Assembly: GCA_013214445.1 (NCBI GenBank)
Contig: JABSPG010000116.1
Location: 1-10,072 of the forward strand
Direction: 5' to 3'
DNA from: Ekhidna sp.
GTDB lineage: Bacteria; Bacteroidota; Bacteroidia; Cytophagales; Cyclobacteriaceae
Length of the DNA stretch: 10,072 nt
Below, in pieces: positions 1-6,337 of this stretch. The notes below the pieces were generated by a model. It saw only the letters and a list, made by a program, of their open reading frames with translations, did not search any database and was not told the origin of the DNA. Within the stretch, counting starts at the first letter, position 1. Each line of letters starts with the position of its first letter. The position numbers and the translations under genes are program-made.

Positions 1-102
1 TACCTAGTAAATGAAGTGGGTAGAAAAATAATGAAAGTAGAGGCGGGCAATGTCAATGATCAATTAAAGATTGCGGCAGGCTACTTTTTTTTCTTGAATT
101 AA
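1..102 (+). CDS. C-terminal fragment, possibly a T9SS sorting domain (partial)
   Basis: An open frame enters from the left edge and stops at TAA 100-102, giving 33 residues. The pattern (VNEVGRKIMKVEAG, then LKIAAGYFFFLN) resembles the type A T9SS C-terminal sorting domain, where a 'GR.V' strand is followed by a 'G.Y.L' strand. Such domains direct outer-membrane export of secreted proteins in Bacteroidota. The frame stops just after GYFFFLN, earlier than usual, because the last strand is missing. A run of eight T (85-92) lies just before the stop, and another frame downstream would supply a plausible last strand. Too little of the gene is present to name the protein. It converges with the minus-strand operon. 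Family assignment is an inference by eye. Confidence 0.4.
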   Translation, partial: YLVNEVGRKIMKVEAGNVNDQLKIAAGYFFFLN

Positions 103-224
103 ACCCCAATGTAAAAATAGTTACAGATATTATTACATACATGTCCAATACTAATGCTGTCTGTATGGGACTAAGAGAAAGATAATTCTGTGGGGCCAAT
201 AATGAAGCTACTTTTAAATAGCGG
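103..224. other. Intergenic region at the end of the photolyase operon
   Basis: A 122-base AT-rich gap between the convergent left-edge fragment and the DUF2256 gene. No strong GC-stem hairpin with a T-run was found for either direction. One frame through 93-185 could be a continuation of the left-edge fragment if the upstream T8 tract changed length. Confidence 0.4.
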
Positions 225-359
225 TCACTTATTTCTCCTACATCTTTCGCTGCAGTATTTTACTTCATCCCAGACCTTTTCCCATTTCTTTCGCCACGAA
301 AAAGGTTTTCCGCAGGTGGCACAGTTTTTTGTTGGTAGATTTACTTTTTTATGCGCCAA
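225..359 (-). CDS. DUF2256 family zinc-ribbon-like protein
   Basis: A 44-aa protein of the DUF2256 family, short Cys-rich proteins often found beside photolyase/cryptochrome genes; molecular function is not established. Four cysteines in two pairs (C13-x2-C16 and C36-x3-C40) flank a basic aromatic core, FSWRKKWEKVWDEVKYC, which is the family signature. The spacing suggests one zinc site. Length is normal for the family. No ATG is available: the start is taken as TTG at 357-359, which yields the usual family N-terminus MAHKK. It overlaps the last 11 bases of the preceding flavin reductase gene in another frame, so it is probably translated by coupling as the last gene of the photolyase operon. 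Family identity is strong; the exact start is inferred. Confidence 0.85.
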   Translation of the reverse strand: MAHKKVNLPTKNCATCGKPFSWRKKWEKVWDEVKYCSERCRRNK

Positions 360-984
360 AATCTGGAATTTCTTCTGCTCTTGCGTACGGAAAAGATGAT
401 TCAGTCTTCAAGGAATAGTAATTATTAAGACCCGAAATACCAGCGGTGTTGTATAAGGAGAGGTCTATGTATCCCTTTTCATTCACTGCATTGTCTGGTA
501 TGAGTAGATGTTGTATCTCGCCAATCACTAGTATGGTTCCGTTAATCTGTATTGGCATTTCATCCACAAGCTTCATTCCCATTTTTAGAAAACACTCTTT
601 TACAAATGGGGCAGAAAAGTCCTCTAGGTATTCTTCATTCAACCCACAGCGATCAAACTCTGAAACCTCTCGATCTATTTTGGCGGAAGTGAAATGTGCT
701 TTGTCTGCAATAGAGACTGGTACGTGGTTGATCGTATAAAGGCCTGTTTCTTTTATGTTTTCATAGGTGTGTCTTGGAACATCGTCGGTTGGACGCATTA
801 CGAAACCTAATAATGCCGGGTTGCTTCCTAAGTGAACCACGCTGCTGAAAATAGCAAGGTTTGTTTGTCCATCTTTCGATTTCGTCCCGATGAGGTTAGC
901 AGGTTTAATACCGGATACAGAATTTATAATATTCAAGCGCTTTATTCGCTCTAAGTTGTGAATGTCCTCTTTTGTCAAATGCAT
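349..984 (-). CDS. Flavin reductase family protein (FMN-binding split barrel)
   Basis: A 211-aa cytoplasmic protein of the flavin reductase-like FMN-binding split-barrel family, which binds FMN and often reduces flavin with NAD(P)H. Residues about 19-62 (NIINSVSGIKPANLIGTKS, then TNLAIFSSVVHLGSNPALLGF) match the strand-loop-strand that holds the flavin phosphate. The following RHTYENIKETGLYTINHV (71-88) matches the conserved 'T..NI..TG.F..N' segment. It lies 52 bases after the SDR gene and overlaps the DUF2256 gene by 11 bases. In this operon it may supply reduced flavin or act on a flavin-dependent step linked to the photolyases. That role is inferred; the substrate cannot be read from sequence. 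Confidence 0.85.
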   Translation of the reverse strand: MHLTKEDIHNLERIKRLNIINSVSGIKPANLIGTKSKDGQTNLAIFSSVVHLGSNPALLGFVMRPTDDVPRHTYENIKETGLYTINHVPVSIADKAHFTSAKIDREVSEFDRCGLNEEYLEDFSAPFVKECFLKMGMKLVDEMPIQINGTILVIGEIQHLLIPDNAVNEKGYIDLSLYNTAGISGLNNYYSLKTESSFPYARAEEIPDFGA

Positions 985-1036
985 GATGAGTAGACCAATG
1001 AAGAAGAGAAATGTTTCACGTCTGTGAAGGGCTACT

Positions 1037-1807
1037 TCAAGGAGTAAGATGGAAAGTTCTGGGATCGGGAAATTTAAATTTAAAGTCCAGTTCTGCGATG
1101 AGCTTTGCTGATGCTATCTTTCTGCCAGTAGCTTCTTTATACGGTGTAAGGATACCATCTTCTTGTGATTCAATCACTTCTTTCTTTGATGGGTACATAG
1201 GTGCTACAATATTGTAGGTTTCACCACTAATTTGTTCTTCTATTACCCTTTGAATGGCCGAAGAAGCATCTCGATAGTGAATGTGATTGACAGGATCATC
1301 TGTCTTTGTCACTTTGTATTTACTTAGTAATCGATCACCTCCCATAAGCCCCGCAAACCGTAGGATATTCGTTTGTGGGAATCGTTCCTTAATCAGGCTT
1401 TCCGTTAATATGGTTTCCGGGGAGAGGTCTTCTTCTTTGTAGAGCTTGGGATCAGAAGGATAAACCCCTGTAGAACTAGCTAGTACAAGTTGTCCCTTAA
1501 AATCACCCATAAATGCGACAATGTTTTGGATTTTGAATGTCAATGCTTCCTTTGATGAGCGTCTAAGAGATAATGGTATCAGCATGACAATGCTATCCAA
1601 ATTCGAAAGGTGCTTCCAAGGTTTGGCAATGTTTGCTTCAGAATCAGAAAAATGGATTGCTGTGGAGCTATATCCAACCTTGGAAAGCTCTTTTGTTGTT
1701 TCTTCATTACTGGTAGTGAGAAATATTTTTTGGTCTTCCCCAATTTGTAGGAGTAGCTTTTTGCCAAGCCATCCACATCCGATAATTCCAATTGTTTGGT
1801 TTTCCAT
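1037..1807 (-). CDS. Atypical SDR, YeeZ-like NAD(P)-binding protein
   Basis: A 256-aa Rossmann-fold protein of the NAD(P)-dependent epimerase/dehydratase superfamily, close to the atypical SDR type of E. coli YeeZ. The dinucleotide motif is at the N-terminus (G7-x2-G10-x-G12-x2-G15, with the GCGWLG core). A strand ending in LASSTGVYP (109-117) holds the SDR Ser/Thr and Tyr116, but no clear YxxxK follows, so classical dehydrogenase chemistry is doubtful. RFAGLMGGDR (150-159) and HIHYRDASSAIQRVIE (175-190) are the usual C-half motifs of such proteins. The ATG lies 5 bases after the photolyase stop, so co-translation is likely. Genes of this type are found near photolyases in other bacteria, but its substrate is unknown. 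Confidence 0.8.
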   Translation of the reverse strand: MENQTIGIIGCGWLGKKLLLQIGEDQKIFLTTSNEETTKELSKVGYSSTAIHFSDSEANIAKPWKHLSNLDSIVMLIPLSLRRSSKEALTFKIQNIVAFMGDFKGQLVLASSTGVYPSDPKLYKEEDLSPETILTESLIKERFPQTNILRFAGLMGGDRLLSKYKVTKTDDPVNHIHYRDASSAIQRVIEEQISGETYNIVAPMYPSKKEVIESQEDGILTPYKEATGRKIASAKLIAELDFKFKFPDPRTFHLTP

Positions 1808-1812
1808 TCGTA

Positions 1813-3279
1813 TTAAGGGTTTCGTCTGCCGGCCCGTGTATGTGTCGCAAGTATCCTTTTGCTATCGTCTTTTACTGCTTGGTTTTTTCTGTGACCCCAT
1901 ACCTTGGTTCTAGCAATTTTGCCACTTTCCTGTAAATCGACGATTGGGGGAGGATAGTCCCTACCTATTTGAAATCCACAAAATGATTGCTCCAGTTCGG
2001 TCATCTTCCAAGGTTCATGAATATGTTCTATTGGGACGATTACTAGTTCTGGAATCCATTTTTTGATAAATTCTCCCTCGGGATCATGATCTTGGCTTTG
2101 TTTAACAGGATTATAAATCCTCACGGTATTTATTCCAGTGGTTCCGGCTTGCATTTGAAATTGTGGATAGTGAATACTTGGTTCATAATCTAGAAATTGA
2201 TGCGCTAGATGATAAACACCATCGCGCCAATCTTGATCTAAGTGGTGGCAGAGAAAAGAAACGAGCATGGCTCGCATTCTGAAATTTAGCCATCCCGTTT
2301 TGATTACGCTTCGCATACACGCATCTACCATCGGAAAACCTGTTTTGCCATCCTTCCACGCCTGAAGCTTCTTAGGATCGCTTTCATGTGGAAGTAGCTC
2401 ATAGCCTCTGTTGATACACGTATGTTCATATTCGCATTCCACCTCAAATTTTTGAATGAAGTGGCAGTGCCATTTTAACCGCGTCAAGAAAGCTCCAAAT
2501 GCTCGCTTATTTGACTTAAGGTTTTCGTGTTTTTTTACAAATTGATAGGCTTGCTTAATGCTTAGGTTACCCCAAGCCAAATATGGGGATATCCTGCCGC
2601 CTGACTTTCGGCTTTTTGCCGGTTTAGAAATATGTCTATTGTAATCAAAGCCACGACCATCTGCAAAGGAGGTCAGATACCTCCATCCATTTTTTTCTCC
2701 CGCAGGTTGGAAGAAGGTAGGGTAATCCTCAAGCTGTTTTTTAAATTCATCTGCTAAAGGATAAGCGTTTTGAAACGTCTTTCTTGATGAATTTCTTGAG
2801 AATGTGTTTTCAATGGTCGGCTCTGACATGGTGACAAACCAATTTTTATCCCATCCATCTCGATTGGTGATCCCCCGTACTACTCCATCTCTTTGGTACT
2901 CCTTCCAAAGAATACCTTCGTTTTTTAAGTAGTTGTAGACTTCTTTATCTCTAAGCCAGGTTTGTTCAATACCTGTCTCCTGATGGGAAAAAACTGTCCC
3001 TATTTCAAATTGGTTTATTAAATCTTTGAAAACCTCAACGGCCTCAGCGTGAAAGATCTCGACTTTCCTTTCATATTGCTGAAGGGTTCGATTCATTTCT
3101 ATCAAGGAATGATAGATAAATTGTTGGTGTCTTAAAGCACTATCAGGATGCCGTAAAATGGAAGGTTCAAAGATGTAAATTATCCTGTAGGGCTTACCTG
3201 CTTTCTCTGCAGCATGCAAGGGAGCATGATCCTGTGTTCTTAGGTCACGTTTTAGCCAAACAATGTTGATTGATTCCAT
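1813..3279 (-). CDS. Cryptochrome/deoxyribodipyrimidine photolyase family protein
   Basis: A 488-aa flavoprotein with the standard two-domain photolyase layout. Residues about 5-135 form the alpha/beta antenna-binding domain, opened by VWLKRDLRTQDHAPL. Residues about 225-415 form the helical FAD domain: SGGRISPYLAWGNLS (226-240), LQAWKDGKTGFPMVDACMR (305-323), TGWLNFRMRAM (328-338), DWRDG (350-354), and TVRIYNPVKQSQDHDPEGEF (385-404). Compared by eye with E. coli PhrB, Trp359 is kept (W351), but Trp382, Trp384 and Asn378 appear replaced by F374, M376 and H370. It may therefore repair cyclobutane dimers, repair another lesion, or serve as a light sensor. The ATG at 3279 gives the usual family N-terminus; an in-frame ATG at 3300 is possible. 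It overlaps the upstream gene by 28 bases. Confidence 0.93.
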   Translation of the reverse strand: MESINIVWLKRDLRTQDHAPLHAAEKAGKPYRIIYIFEPSILRHPDSALRHQQFIYHSLIEMNRTLQQYERKVEIFHAEAVEVFKDLINQFEIGTVFSHQETGIEQTWLRDKEVYNYLKNEGILWKEYQRDGVVRGITNRDGWDKNWFVTMSEPTIENTFSRNSSRKTFQNAYPLADEFKKQLEDYPTFFQPAGEKNGWRYLTSFADGRGFDYNRHISKPAKSRKSGGRISPYLAWGNLSIKQAYQFVKKHENLKSNKRAFGAFLTRLKWHCHFIQKFEVECEYEHTCINRGYELLPHESDPKKLQAWKDGKTGFPMVDACMRSVIKTGWLNFRMRAMLVSFLCHHLDQDWRDGVYHLAHQFLDYEPSIHYPQFQMQAGTTGINTVRIYNPVKQSQDHDPEGEFIKKWIPELVIVPIEHIHEPWKMTELEQSFCGFQIGRDYPPPIVDLQESGKIARTKVWGHRKNQAVKDDSKRILATHTRAGRRNP

Positions 3280-4364
3280 TGCTTTAGCTCTTTTTGGCAT
3301 TTCTTCCAGAAAGCGAAAAATGATCGATAATAACCTTTGACTCCAAACATCCAATCACGAGATTCCTCAATGCCTGTGTAATTATTTAGTGGATGCTCTT
3401 TGTAATGTATTTGCTGGATGTCATATTCTCCTACTAAGTCCGCAAACTCACCGGTGAAAATTTGAATACCCTCAATATTATTTGCTAACTCCAGCATGAA
3501 ATCAACAGCGTTTTGTCCAATAGGGTATTTATGATAAACGGAGGGTTCTAGCAATAAAATTCTGTTACCTTGTTCTTCGTTGTGCCAGGCTGGATCAAGA
3601 TTATAATAGTTGTATAAAAAGGTAGGTTTCGTCTGATCGATCACCAACCGATTTGACTGTGGAAGTGCTGTCAGCAGCTCAGGAGTGATTGTTTGTTGAA
3701 GTTCATGTGGGACCTCCATACCCTCGAAATCTTCATAATCAACATCTAAGAAGGTTCCTTTTTGTCGTTTGTAGCAGTACTTGTTGATATTGATCTGGTT
3801 GGCATAGTATTCTTTTCCTGCGTTTGCTCCAGAAACCCATTGCCAACTCAAGGCATTACTAGCCCAATCACCGTCTAGTAGATGATAGTACATCCATTTT
3901 GCAGGAACTCTCCAATGACTGCCACCTACATTGCATGCAGTCATTGCGATATACATGCGTAGATGATTGTGTAAATACCCCGATTCGTAATACTCATTAA
4001 TGCCATCATCAATAGCGTCTATTCCCGTATTTGCCTCAATGATGTTCAATGGCATCTCGTAGTTATGTACATTAGGCTGCTCTCGTCTCAGGTCTTCATC
4101 AATTAGATCTTTTTTGTCAATCCACACTTGCTGCCAATAGTCTCTCCAGGCTAACTCCTGTATGAATTTTTCAATTTTATTTGGATGAAAACCTCTTTTC
4201 AAAGTGGTTTCAAAGACCTGCTTTGTTGAAATAACACCTCTTGAAATGTATGGAGATAGACGAGTCACTGCTCCATCGATGAAATTTCTACTTTTCCCAT
4301 AAGCTACAGGATCTACTTCATCGACTTGCTGCAAAATTTCTTTGTAGTTGGTGCTGAAATTCAT
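3252..4364 (-). CDS. Photolyase-like FAD-binding protein with permuted domain order
   Basis: A 370-aa protein whose first 200 residues match the photolyase FAD-binding domain: VTRLSPYISRGVIS (33-46), IQELAWRDYWQQVW (68-81), TGIDAIDDGINEYYESGYLH (113-132), and LLDGDWASNALSWQWVSGA (162-180). By eye, N170, W174, W176 and W151 fall on E. coli PhrB Asn378, Trp382, Trp384 and Trp359, so the flavin pocket looks more canonical than in the downstream paralogue. No antenna domain precedes it. Instead, about 238-325 reads as alternating strand and helix (RILLLEP, NAVDFMLELANN, IQIFTGEF, IQQIHYKEH), suggesting a short alpha/beta domain at the C-terminus. Catalytic activity is not known. The start overlaps the TIGR03643 gene stop as ATGA, which fixes the ATG at 4364 well. 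Confidence 0.88.
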   Translation of the reverse strand: MNFSTNYKEILQQVDEVDPVAYGKSRNFIDGAVTRLSPYISRGVISTKQVFETTLKRGFHPNKIEKFIQELAWRDYWQQVWIDKKDLIDEDLRREQPNVHNYEMPLNIIEANTGIDAIDDGINEYYESGYLHNHLRMYIAMTACNVGGSHWRVPAKWMYYHLLDGDWASNALSWQWVSGANAGKEYYANQININKYCYKRQKGTFLDVDYEDFEGMEVPHELQQTITPELLTALPQSNRLVIDQTKPTFLYNYYNLDPAWHNEEQGNRILLLEPSVYHKYPIGQNAVDFMLELANNIEGIQIFTGEFADLVGEYDIQQIHYKEHPLNNYTGIEESRDWMFGVKGYYRSFFAFWKKCQKELKQWNQSTLFG

Positions 4365-4636
4365 CTTTTGCTGATTTTATTAAGACTTATCTGTCTTTGT
4401 CGAGAGCATTTGAATCGATCAATTTCTGTGTTTCGGGTTTTGAGATGTTTCTGACTAACACCACTATTGACTCGTTTTCGCCATAGGTTGAAGCTGCTTC
4501 TTTTCAGCGTGCTACGCATAAGCTTGATCACTTCCTTTTCGGGTAACCCAAATTGAAACTCGATCGCCTCGAAGGGCGTTCGATCTTCCCAGGCCATTTC
4601 TATTATTCTATCTACTTCCCTTTCAGTTAGTTTCAT
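4361..4636 (-). CDS. TIGR03643/DUF2805 family HTH-like protein
   Basis: A 91-aa basic protein of the TIGR03643 (DUF2805) family, a conserved small family often next to cryptochrome/photolyase genes; function is not established. The N-terminal half, MKLTEREVDRIIEMAWEDRT then PFEAIEFQFGLPEKEVIKLM, reads as helices with a helix-turn-helix-like turn. SSFNLWRKRV follows, then a Lys/Arg-rich tail. DNA binding is a reasonable guess only. A longer frame begins at GTG 4645, but GGAGGGG at 4645-4651 sits 8 bases before the ATG at 4636 and would overlap that GTG, so the ATG is preferred. Its stop overlaps the next start by 4 bases (ATGA). Confidence 0.85.
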   Translation of the reverse strand: MKLTEREVDRIIEMAWEDRTPFEAIEFQFGLPEKEVIKLMRSTLKRSSFNLWRKRVNSGVSQKHLKTRNTEIDRFKCSRQRQISLNKISKR

Positions 4637-4644
4637 ATCATCCA

Positions 4645-4651
4645 CCCCTCC
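4645..4651 (-). promoter_or_regulatory. Strong Shine-Dalgarno site for the TIGR03643 gene
   Basis: On the minus strand the sequence reads GGAGGGG, then 8 bases, then ATG at 4636. This is close to an ideal anti-SD match and decides between the GTG at 4645 and the ATG at 4636. Most other starts in this window have no such site, which is usual for Bacteroidota. Confidence 0.6.
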
Positions 4652-4680
4652 AAAACCTATGTAAATGAATTGATCTTCAA

Positions 4681-5163
4681 TTATAGAATTACTCCGTCCG
4701 CGATAAGTTTTTGAAACATTAAGACCCCAGCCTCATTTTTTGTGGTTGAAGTTTCCACTTCGAAATAGAATATTTCATGATCTCCACCAATGTTAGATCT
4801 TTTTATAGTCCTTAGTTGGAGGTATCCACAACTTTCCTTTAGGACGCGATTTCCTTTCCAGGAGGTTAATAGATCCCTATCTTCAAGCTTAGCTTGTTTG
4901 TCTACGACTTTGCCCGATTTTTTGCCTAACAATTGAATTAGGTTTTGCTGATCGCTGTGCAAAATTTGCAGTACCGCTCGATTCTCAGATCTTAAATTTT
5001 GAAAAGTCTGGGTGTTGTAATCCACTGCAATCATGAAGAGTTTTGGCTTCATACTTACTGCAGTAACATACGTGCAAATATTCATATTAACCTTGCTACC
5101 ATGGTATGTGGCAAGGCTATAGATAGGCATATCAACAATATTCCATGGGCGTTTTACACCCAC
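4681..5163 (-). CDS. Flavin reductase-like FMN-binding split-barrel protein (GTG start)
   Basis: A 160-aa single-domain protein of the flavin reductase-like split-barrel family. NICTYVTAVSMKPKLFMIAV (28-47) is the flavin-contacting strand pair, and GGDHEIFYFEVE (126-137) matches the conserved 'GDH.lf.geV' motif near the C-terminus. It is shorter than the 211-aa family member in the same operon and not closely similar to it, so the two are not a recent duplication. Translation must begin at GTG 5161-5163 to give the N-terminus MGVKRPWNIVDMP; the next Met is residue 12. The GTG shares one base with the upstream TAG stop (TAGTG), suggesting coupled translation. The flavin substrate and electron acceptor are unknown. 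Confidence 0.82.
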   Translation of the reverse strand: MGVKRPWNIVDMPIYSLATYHGSKVNMNICTYVTAVSMKPKLFMIAVDYNTQTFQNLRSENRAVLQILHSDQQNLIQLLGKKSGKVVDKQAKLEDRDLLTSWKGNRVLKESCGYLQLRTIKRSNIGGDHEIFYFEVETSTTKNEAGVLMFQKLIADGVIL

Positions 5164-5327
5164 TAAGCTACTATCGCATTGATCTTCTTGAGCACTTCCT
5201 CAGCCTCCGCTACCTTAGCATCGCTTGCTTTTCTATTTGTTTTCGAAAGATTGTATGATTCCGTCATCAGCTTCTCATATTGTTTTTGAAGCTTCTCTTT
5301 CGGTGATTTTCTGCTAAATAATCCCAT
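5163..5327 (-). CDS. Lacal_2735 family small protein (DUF6435-like)
   Basis: A 54-aa highly charged protein, MGLFSRKSPKEKLQKQYEKL at the start and KASDAKVAEAEEVLKKINAI near the end. It matches the Lacal_2735 family of short Bacteroidota proteins, whose members share this 'GLF...EKL...YEKL..E.Y.LS..NRK.SD.K.AEAEEVL' layout. It is probably one helical hairpin; no membrane segment or catalytic motif is visible and no function is known. It is the first gene of the run, and its TAG stop shares a base with the GTG of the flavin reductase gene. The gene is short but the family pattern covers its whole length, so it is probably real. Confidence 0.8.
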   Translation of the reverse strand: MGLFSRKSPKEKLQKQYEKLMTESYNLSKTNRKASDAKVAEAEEVLKKINAIVA

Positions 5328-5374
5328 GTCGTAAATAACCAATGGAATCCGATCTTGTTGGCTTGCTTTTTAAA

Positions 5375-5402
5375 AAAAGCTAATCACTTCCCACCAGAGC
5401 AA
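5375..5402 (-). promoter_or_regulatory. Candidate Bacteroidota promoter of the photolyase operon
   Basis: On the minus strand TTG (5400-5402) is followed by 17 bases and TAGCTTTT (5375-5382), one mismatch from the Bacteroidota -7 element TAnnTTTG. Spacing is within the reported 17-23 range. It lies at the 3' end of the PD40 gene, whose TAG stop forms part of the -7 box, and would give a leader of roughly 40 bases before the ATG at 5327. It rests on a short motif in AT-rich DNA, so it is tentative. Confidence 0.3.
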
Positions 5403-6240
5403 GTTTTTTGCCATCAGGAGATACGGTGATTCTAGTAATGTTTTCAATCCCTTTGACAGAAAGATCTGCAATTTCTTTCCATTCACTTCCGGATTGCCAC
5501 ATATACAATTTGCTTTCATATCCCATGATGATTTCTCCCCGGGGTGTCCAACAATAATCTTCCGCACCCTTGATTACATCTGTCAATACCTTTACTTCCG
5601 ATGTGACAGGATCCATACTTCTTATCGTCCAGTTGTCCGAGCTTTTGTCCACAAAAGAGAATGCATTTGTGCCCGGTATTTTGTGAAGTGATCTCCCGAT
5701 ATTCTCACTCAATATTTTAGCTGTATTGGATTTAACATTGACTAGTTGTAGCGTTGCGGGCTCTCCGAGCACAAATGCTACGATTTCATCTTCGTTTATC
5801 CATGCGTGATAGCCGATTTTTAGGTCAGGCACCAGCACTTTGTTTTTTCCGTTCAATTTGTAGGCATACAGTAGCTGCAAACCTGTCGTATCTAGCCTGA
5901 TGCTGGAAACTCGACCATCAGGCATCATAAGGGGTGAGTACTCGCTTCCACCGGGTGTCTTTGATACACGGATGGTACTGGAGGACTCGAAGTAAAATCT
6001 AACAATGTCGGTCTGTCCCTCCATGTTTCGTACATAAAGGATGGATTCACTATCGGACCAGAATGAGGGTTGGTTATCATAACCAGCATTTTCTGAAATA
6101 TTTGTGTGATTTTCAAAGACGATTGCTTCACTAGATCTTCGCATATCCATCAAGTAAACATCTGTGTTGGGCTGTGCGATGCTTCTAAATCCTACCAATA
6201 GGACAAAGAGCTGTACAAATAAGATGTGAGTGTTTTTCAT
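5380..6240 (-). CDS. Secreted PD40/TolB-like beta-propeller protein
   Basis: A 286-aa exported protein. Residues 1-22 are a Sec signal peptide (Lys2, hydrophobic core about 6-18, likely cleavage after SIA22). The rest carries WD40-like PD40 repeats, short blocks of 'P.WSPDG..l.y.': DNQPSFWSDSESILYVRN (55-72), EYSPLMMPDGRVSSIR (100-115), DYCWTPRGEIIMGY (228-241), and a final ITVSPDGKKLALVG (271-284). This suggests a TolB-like propeller in the periplasm or outside the cell. No catalytic domain follows, unlike the prolyl oligopeptidase or TolB proteins that also carry PD40 units. It lies 52 bases upstream of the Lacal_2735 gene on the same strand, so it could be read into the photolyase operon, though its topic differs. 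Its binding partner is unknown. Confidence 0.8.
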   Translation of the reverse strand: MKNTHILFVQLFVLLVGFRSIAQPNTDVYLMDMRRSSEAIVFENHTNISENAGYDNQPSFWSDSESILYVRNMEGQTDIVRFYFESSSTIRVSKTPGGSEYSPLMMPDGRVSSIRLDTTGLQLLYAYKLNGKNKVLVPDLKIGYHAWINEDEIVAFVLGEPATLQLVNVKSNTAKILSENIGRSLHKIPGTNAFSFVDKSSDNWTIRSMDPVTSEVKVLTDVIKGAEDYCWTPRGEIIMGYESKLYMWQSGSEWKEIADLSVKGIENITRITVSPDGKKLALVGSD

Positions 6241-6337
6241 GATTTTTTTAGCTGATTGAGTAATTATTTTAACTGATCTTTACCACACATAAATTTAACT
6301 GTAACCTCACTTATCGAGTACTGAAAATTCTTTCCTT
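6241..6337. other. Divergent intergenic region
   Basis: A 97-base AT-rich gap between two divergent genes. It must hold both promoters. A palindromic TAAATTTA at 6290-6297 is one base from TAnnTTTG on either strand, but no TTG lies 17-23 bases upstream on either strand, so no promoter is assigned. Confidence 0.4.

Noticed and set aside
103..224. Terminator or small RNA after the DUF2256 gene
   Set aside because: Only a distant CCCCA/TGGGG pair was seen, about 90 bases apart; no compact hairpin.
190..399. 69-aa plus-strand ORF
   Set aside because: It is the complement of the DUF2256 gene, which has the family signature; the plus-strand reading has no recognisable pattern.
1521..1913. 130-aa plus-strand ORF
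   Set aside because: Antisense to the SDR and photolyase genes, which have strong motifs throughout; the reading looks random.
2405..2475. Three close cysteines (C272, C282, C288) in the photolyase as an Fe-S site
   Set aside because: Fe-S photolyases need four specific cysteines in the FAD domain; the spacing here does not match and neighbouring residues fit another subgroup.
5365..5380. Inverted repeat GCTTTTT/AAAAAGC as a terminator after the PD40 gene
   Set aside because: The stem is almost all A-T, the loop would be two bases, and no separate T-run follows.
6290..6297. Palindromic TAAATTTA as a shared divergent promoter element
   Set aside because: No TTG at 17-23 bases upstream on either strand, and such AT-rich palindromes occur by chance.
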